A stretch of 44,328 nt of DNA, taken from Cytophagaceae bacterium (GTDB lineage Bacteria > Bacteroidota > Bacteroidia > Cytophagales > Cytophagaceae). Below, in pieces: positions 42,329 through 44,328 of this stretch. A model generated the notes under the pieces. It was not told the DNA's origin. It was given only the letters and a program-made list of their open reading frames with translations, and did no database searches. Made by a program: the position numbers and the translations under genes. The stretch lies in assembly GCA_025454925.1 (NCBI GenBank), contig JALONM010000048.1:1-44328 (forward strand), in the 5' to 3' direction. The number at the start of each line of letters is the position of its first letter. The first letter of the stretch is position 1.

Positions 42329-43309
42329 ATGTTAGATATTTCCATCGTAATACCTCAGCTGAACGAAGAAGAATCACTGCCTGAATTGACGGCGTGGATA
42401 GAGCGTGTCATGAAAGAATACCAATATTCCTATGAGGTATTATTTATCGATGATGGTAGTACGGATAATTCATGGGAAGTAATTCAGAAATTGTCGGCAA
42501 CCAATCCAATGATTAAAGGCATACGGTTTAATCGAAACTATGGTAAATCGGCTGCGTTGCACGTGGGCTTTCAGGCCACTTCTGGCAAGGTGGTCTTTAC
42601 TATGGATGCAGATTTGCAGGATAGTCCGGATGAAATTCCAGAGATGTACAAGATGATTACCGAGCAAGGATTCGATATTGTTTCTGGTTGGAAGAAAAAA
42701 CGTTACGATCCTATATCAAAAACGATTCCCACGAAGTTGTTTAATTGGGCTACGCGAAAAATGTCAGGGATTCACCTCCATGATTTTAATTGCGGGCTAA
42801 AGGCCTATCGATCCCGAGTGGTGAAGAGCATTGAGGTGTATGGAGAGATGCATCGGTACATACCATTTATTGCGAAATGGAATGGATTTAAAAAAATCGG
42901 AGAAAAAGTTGTAGAGCATCGTGCTCGCAAATACGGTCATACTAAATTTGGATTAGAGCGATTCGTAAATGGTTTTTTAGATTTGCTATCTATTTCTTTC
43001 GTACACAAATACAAACGTCGTCCAATGCACTTTTTCGGAAGTTTGGGTGCTTTGTCTTTCCTGATAGGATTTCTTATTGTTCTCTATCTGGTGCTTAATA
43101 AAATGTATCACATTTATTGGGCGCTAACGCCCGTGCACAGAGATATTACCGATAATACCTTGTTCTATGTTTCCCTTACCATTCTTATTATTGGAGTTCA
43201 ACTTTTTCTGGCTGGGTTTCTCGGCGAGATGATGGTTACCAATTCACCCAAGAAGAACGATTATCTGGTGCTTGAGCGTGTAAACTTGCAGGCGCAAGAT
43301 TTGCATTAA
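42329..43309 (+). CDS. Family 2 glycosyltransferase with C-terminal membrane segments (GtrB/DPM1-like)
   Basis: The 326-residue protein has a GT-A fold: SIVIPQLNEEESL (5-17), FIDDGSTDNSW (39-49) and the DxD motif MDADLQD (92-98). Two or three C-terminal membrane segments (about 235-310) follow. This layout matches polyprenyl-phosphate glycosyltransferases that transfer a sugar to undecaprenyl phosphate at the inner membrane. A GTG at 42296 is in frame, but ATG 42329 was chosen because the promoter ends just upstream. murB follows after 24 bases, so the two likely share a transcript. Confidence 0.85.
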   Translation: MLDISIVIPQLNEEESLPELTAWIERVMKEYQYSYEVLFIDDGSTDNSWEVIQKLSATNPMIKGIRFNRNYGKSAALHVGFQATSGKVVFTMDADLQDSPDEIPEMYKMITEQGFDIVSGWKKKRYDPISKTIPTKLFNWATRKMSGIHLHDFNCGLKAYRSRVVKSIEVYGEMHRYIPFIAKWNGFKKIGEKVVEHRARKYGHTKFGLERFVNGFLDLLSISFVHKYKRRPMHFFGSLGALSFLIGFLIVLYLVLNKMYHIYWALTPVHRDITDNTLFYVSLTILIIGVQLFLAGFLGEMMVTNSPKKNDYLVLERVNLQAQDLH

Positions 43310-43333
43310 GTCATTCGGAATATTCATACGACC

Positions 43334-44328
43334 ATGTTTCAGGAAAATTTTTCGCTTACTTCATTCAATACATTCGGACTTACGATTACTTGTCGGTATT
43401 ACGCTGCCTTTAAATCAATAGAAGAATTGGTGCACTTACTTCATTCACCGGAGTGCAAACAGTATTCTATGTTGGTTTTAGGAGGAGGTAGTAATGTTTT
43501 ATTTACATCAGATTATGCAGGTGTGGTATTGCATAACCAAATGAAGGGAATTCGATTGATAGAGGATCGAAACGATACCGTGGTACTTTCTGCCGCCGGA
43601 GGTGAGGTATGGCACGACTTGGTATTGTATGCGGTATCGAATGGTTGGGGCGGAATAGAAAATATGTCTTTGATTCCAGGTAGCGTAGGAGCTTCTCCAG
43701 TGCAGAATATTGGGGCATATGGAGTTGAGTTGAAGGATGTGTTAGAGTATGTAGAAGCTCTGGAAATCGCCTCTCTTTCGGTGAAAAGGTTTTCAGCAGC
43801 AGAATGTCAGTTTGCGTATAGAAGCAGTTTCTTTAAGAAAGAAGGGAAAGGGCGCTACATCATTACAGACGTTGGGTTACGTTTACAAAAAAATCCAGTT
43901 GTCAATACTTCATATGGTGCTATTCGTGATGTACTAGCCTCTAAGCAGCTTACGAATCCTGGCATTTCAGAGGTTAGCGAGGCGGTAATCCAAATTCGCA
44001 AAAGCAAACTGCCAGATCCAGCAGTGTTGGGCAATGCCGGATCTTTTTTTAAAAATCCAGAAATTTCCATAGAGGCTTTCGCATCTTTGCAGGCAAAATT
44101 CCCATCCGTACCTTCATTTCCTGGCGCCTCAGGAGGTGTTAAAGTTCCCGCAGGCTGGTTGATAGAACAATGCGGCTGGAAAGGTAAAAGAATTGGCAAT
44201 ACAGGCGCTCACAAAGATCAGGCACTCGTCTTAGTTAATTATGGTGGAGCCACAGGAGCTGAAATTGCAGCCCTGGCAAGCGATATTATTCTTTCTGTAG
44301 AAAAGAAATTTAATATTGCCTTAGAGCC
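43334..44328 (+). CDS. murB: UDP-N-acetylmuramate dehydrogenase (MurB), 3' end cut
   Basis: MurB reduces enolpyruvyl-UDP-GlcNAc to UDP-MurNAc with NADPH and FAD, an early step in peptidoglycan synthesis. The visible 331 codons show the FAD-binding LVLGGGSNVLF (47-57), IPGSVGASPVQNIGAYG (114-130), the type I Tyr loop YRSSFFK (162-168) and the catalytic Ser237 in GNAGSFFKNP. Length suggests only about 10-15 residues are missing past the window edge. It sits 24 bases after the GT2 gene. Confidence 0.95.
   Translation, partial: MFQENFSLTSFNTFGLTITCRYYAAFKSIEELVHLLHSPECKQYSMLVLGGGSNVLFTSDYAGVVLHNQMKGIRLIEDRNDTVVLSAAGGEVWHDLVLYAVSNGWGGIENMSLIPGSVGASPVQNIGAYGVELKDVLEYVEALEIASLSVKRFSAAECQFAYRSSFFKKEGKGRYIITDVGLRLQKNPVVNTSYGAIRDVLASKQLTNPGISEVSEAVIQIRKSKLPDPAVLGNAGSFFKNPEISIEAFASLQAKFPSVPSFPGASGGVKVPAGWLIEQCGWKGKRIGNTGAHKDQALVLVNYGGATGAEIAALASDIILSVEKKFNIALE

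Noticed and set aside
1-44328. CRISPR array, prophage, integrase or insertion sequence
   Set aside because: No regularly spaced repeats, Cas-like genes, transposase or integrase motifs were seen.

Overview
The window reads as chromosomal DNA of a member of the Bacteroidota, probably an environmental one. Evidence: a Bacteroidota-type putative porin, a type IX secretion C-terminal domain on a GH9 cellulase, a BtuB/BtuG-style vitamin B12 uptake pair, and several promoters of the Bacteroidota form TTTG-N18..20-TAnnTTTG with little sign of Shine-Dalgarno sequences. No tRNA, rRNA, CRISPR array, transposase or phage gene was seen.

Layout. 1-765 (minus) is the N-terminal part of a large secreted adhesin-like protein cut by the window edge. 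1333-3696 carries housekeeping genes ffh and sucD. 3895-6329 (minus) holds a membrane protein, a FecR-like secreted protein and an NlpC/P60 peptidase. 6508-8376 is a putative porin. 8604-15944 is a giant 2446-residue envelope protein: N-terminal beta-barrel, 13 Ig-like repeats, a beta-helix-like block, and a highly charged coiled coil holding two copies of a Cys/His motif. A hairpin-rich intergenic repeat follows (about 16046-16256), with a second, degenerate copy near 30461-30543.

16437-22245 (plus) has apt, a GT87-like membrane glycosyltransferase, a secreted protein with one CxxCH haem-type motif, a B12-type radical SAM enzyme and a methyltransferase. Converging on it from the minus strand (22260-26817) is a tightly overlapping four-gene operon: winged-helix nucleotidyltransferase, radical SAM, class I methyltransferase, radical SAM. 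Divergent from that operon is a cobalamin riboswitch followed by btuB and a btuG-like gene. Together this is three radical SAM enzymes of the B12-binding type beside a B12-controlled B12 uptake operon. It is the best candidate here for an undescribed pathway; its product is unknown.

30563-44328 is mostly housekeeping or solitary genes: an AlkC-like DNA alkylation repair protein (minus), a secreted GH9 cellulase, a thioredoxin-like lipoprotein, metK, a short RsmI-like methylase, a PpiC-type foldase lipoprotein with an embedded OmpA-like segment, a small conserved protein, a 2OG-Fe(II) oxygenase, trmN6, an aldo/keto reductase, a GT2 glycosyltransferase and murB (cut by the right edge). All functional calls come from reading motifs and fold-level resemblance by eye; no database search was run.
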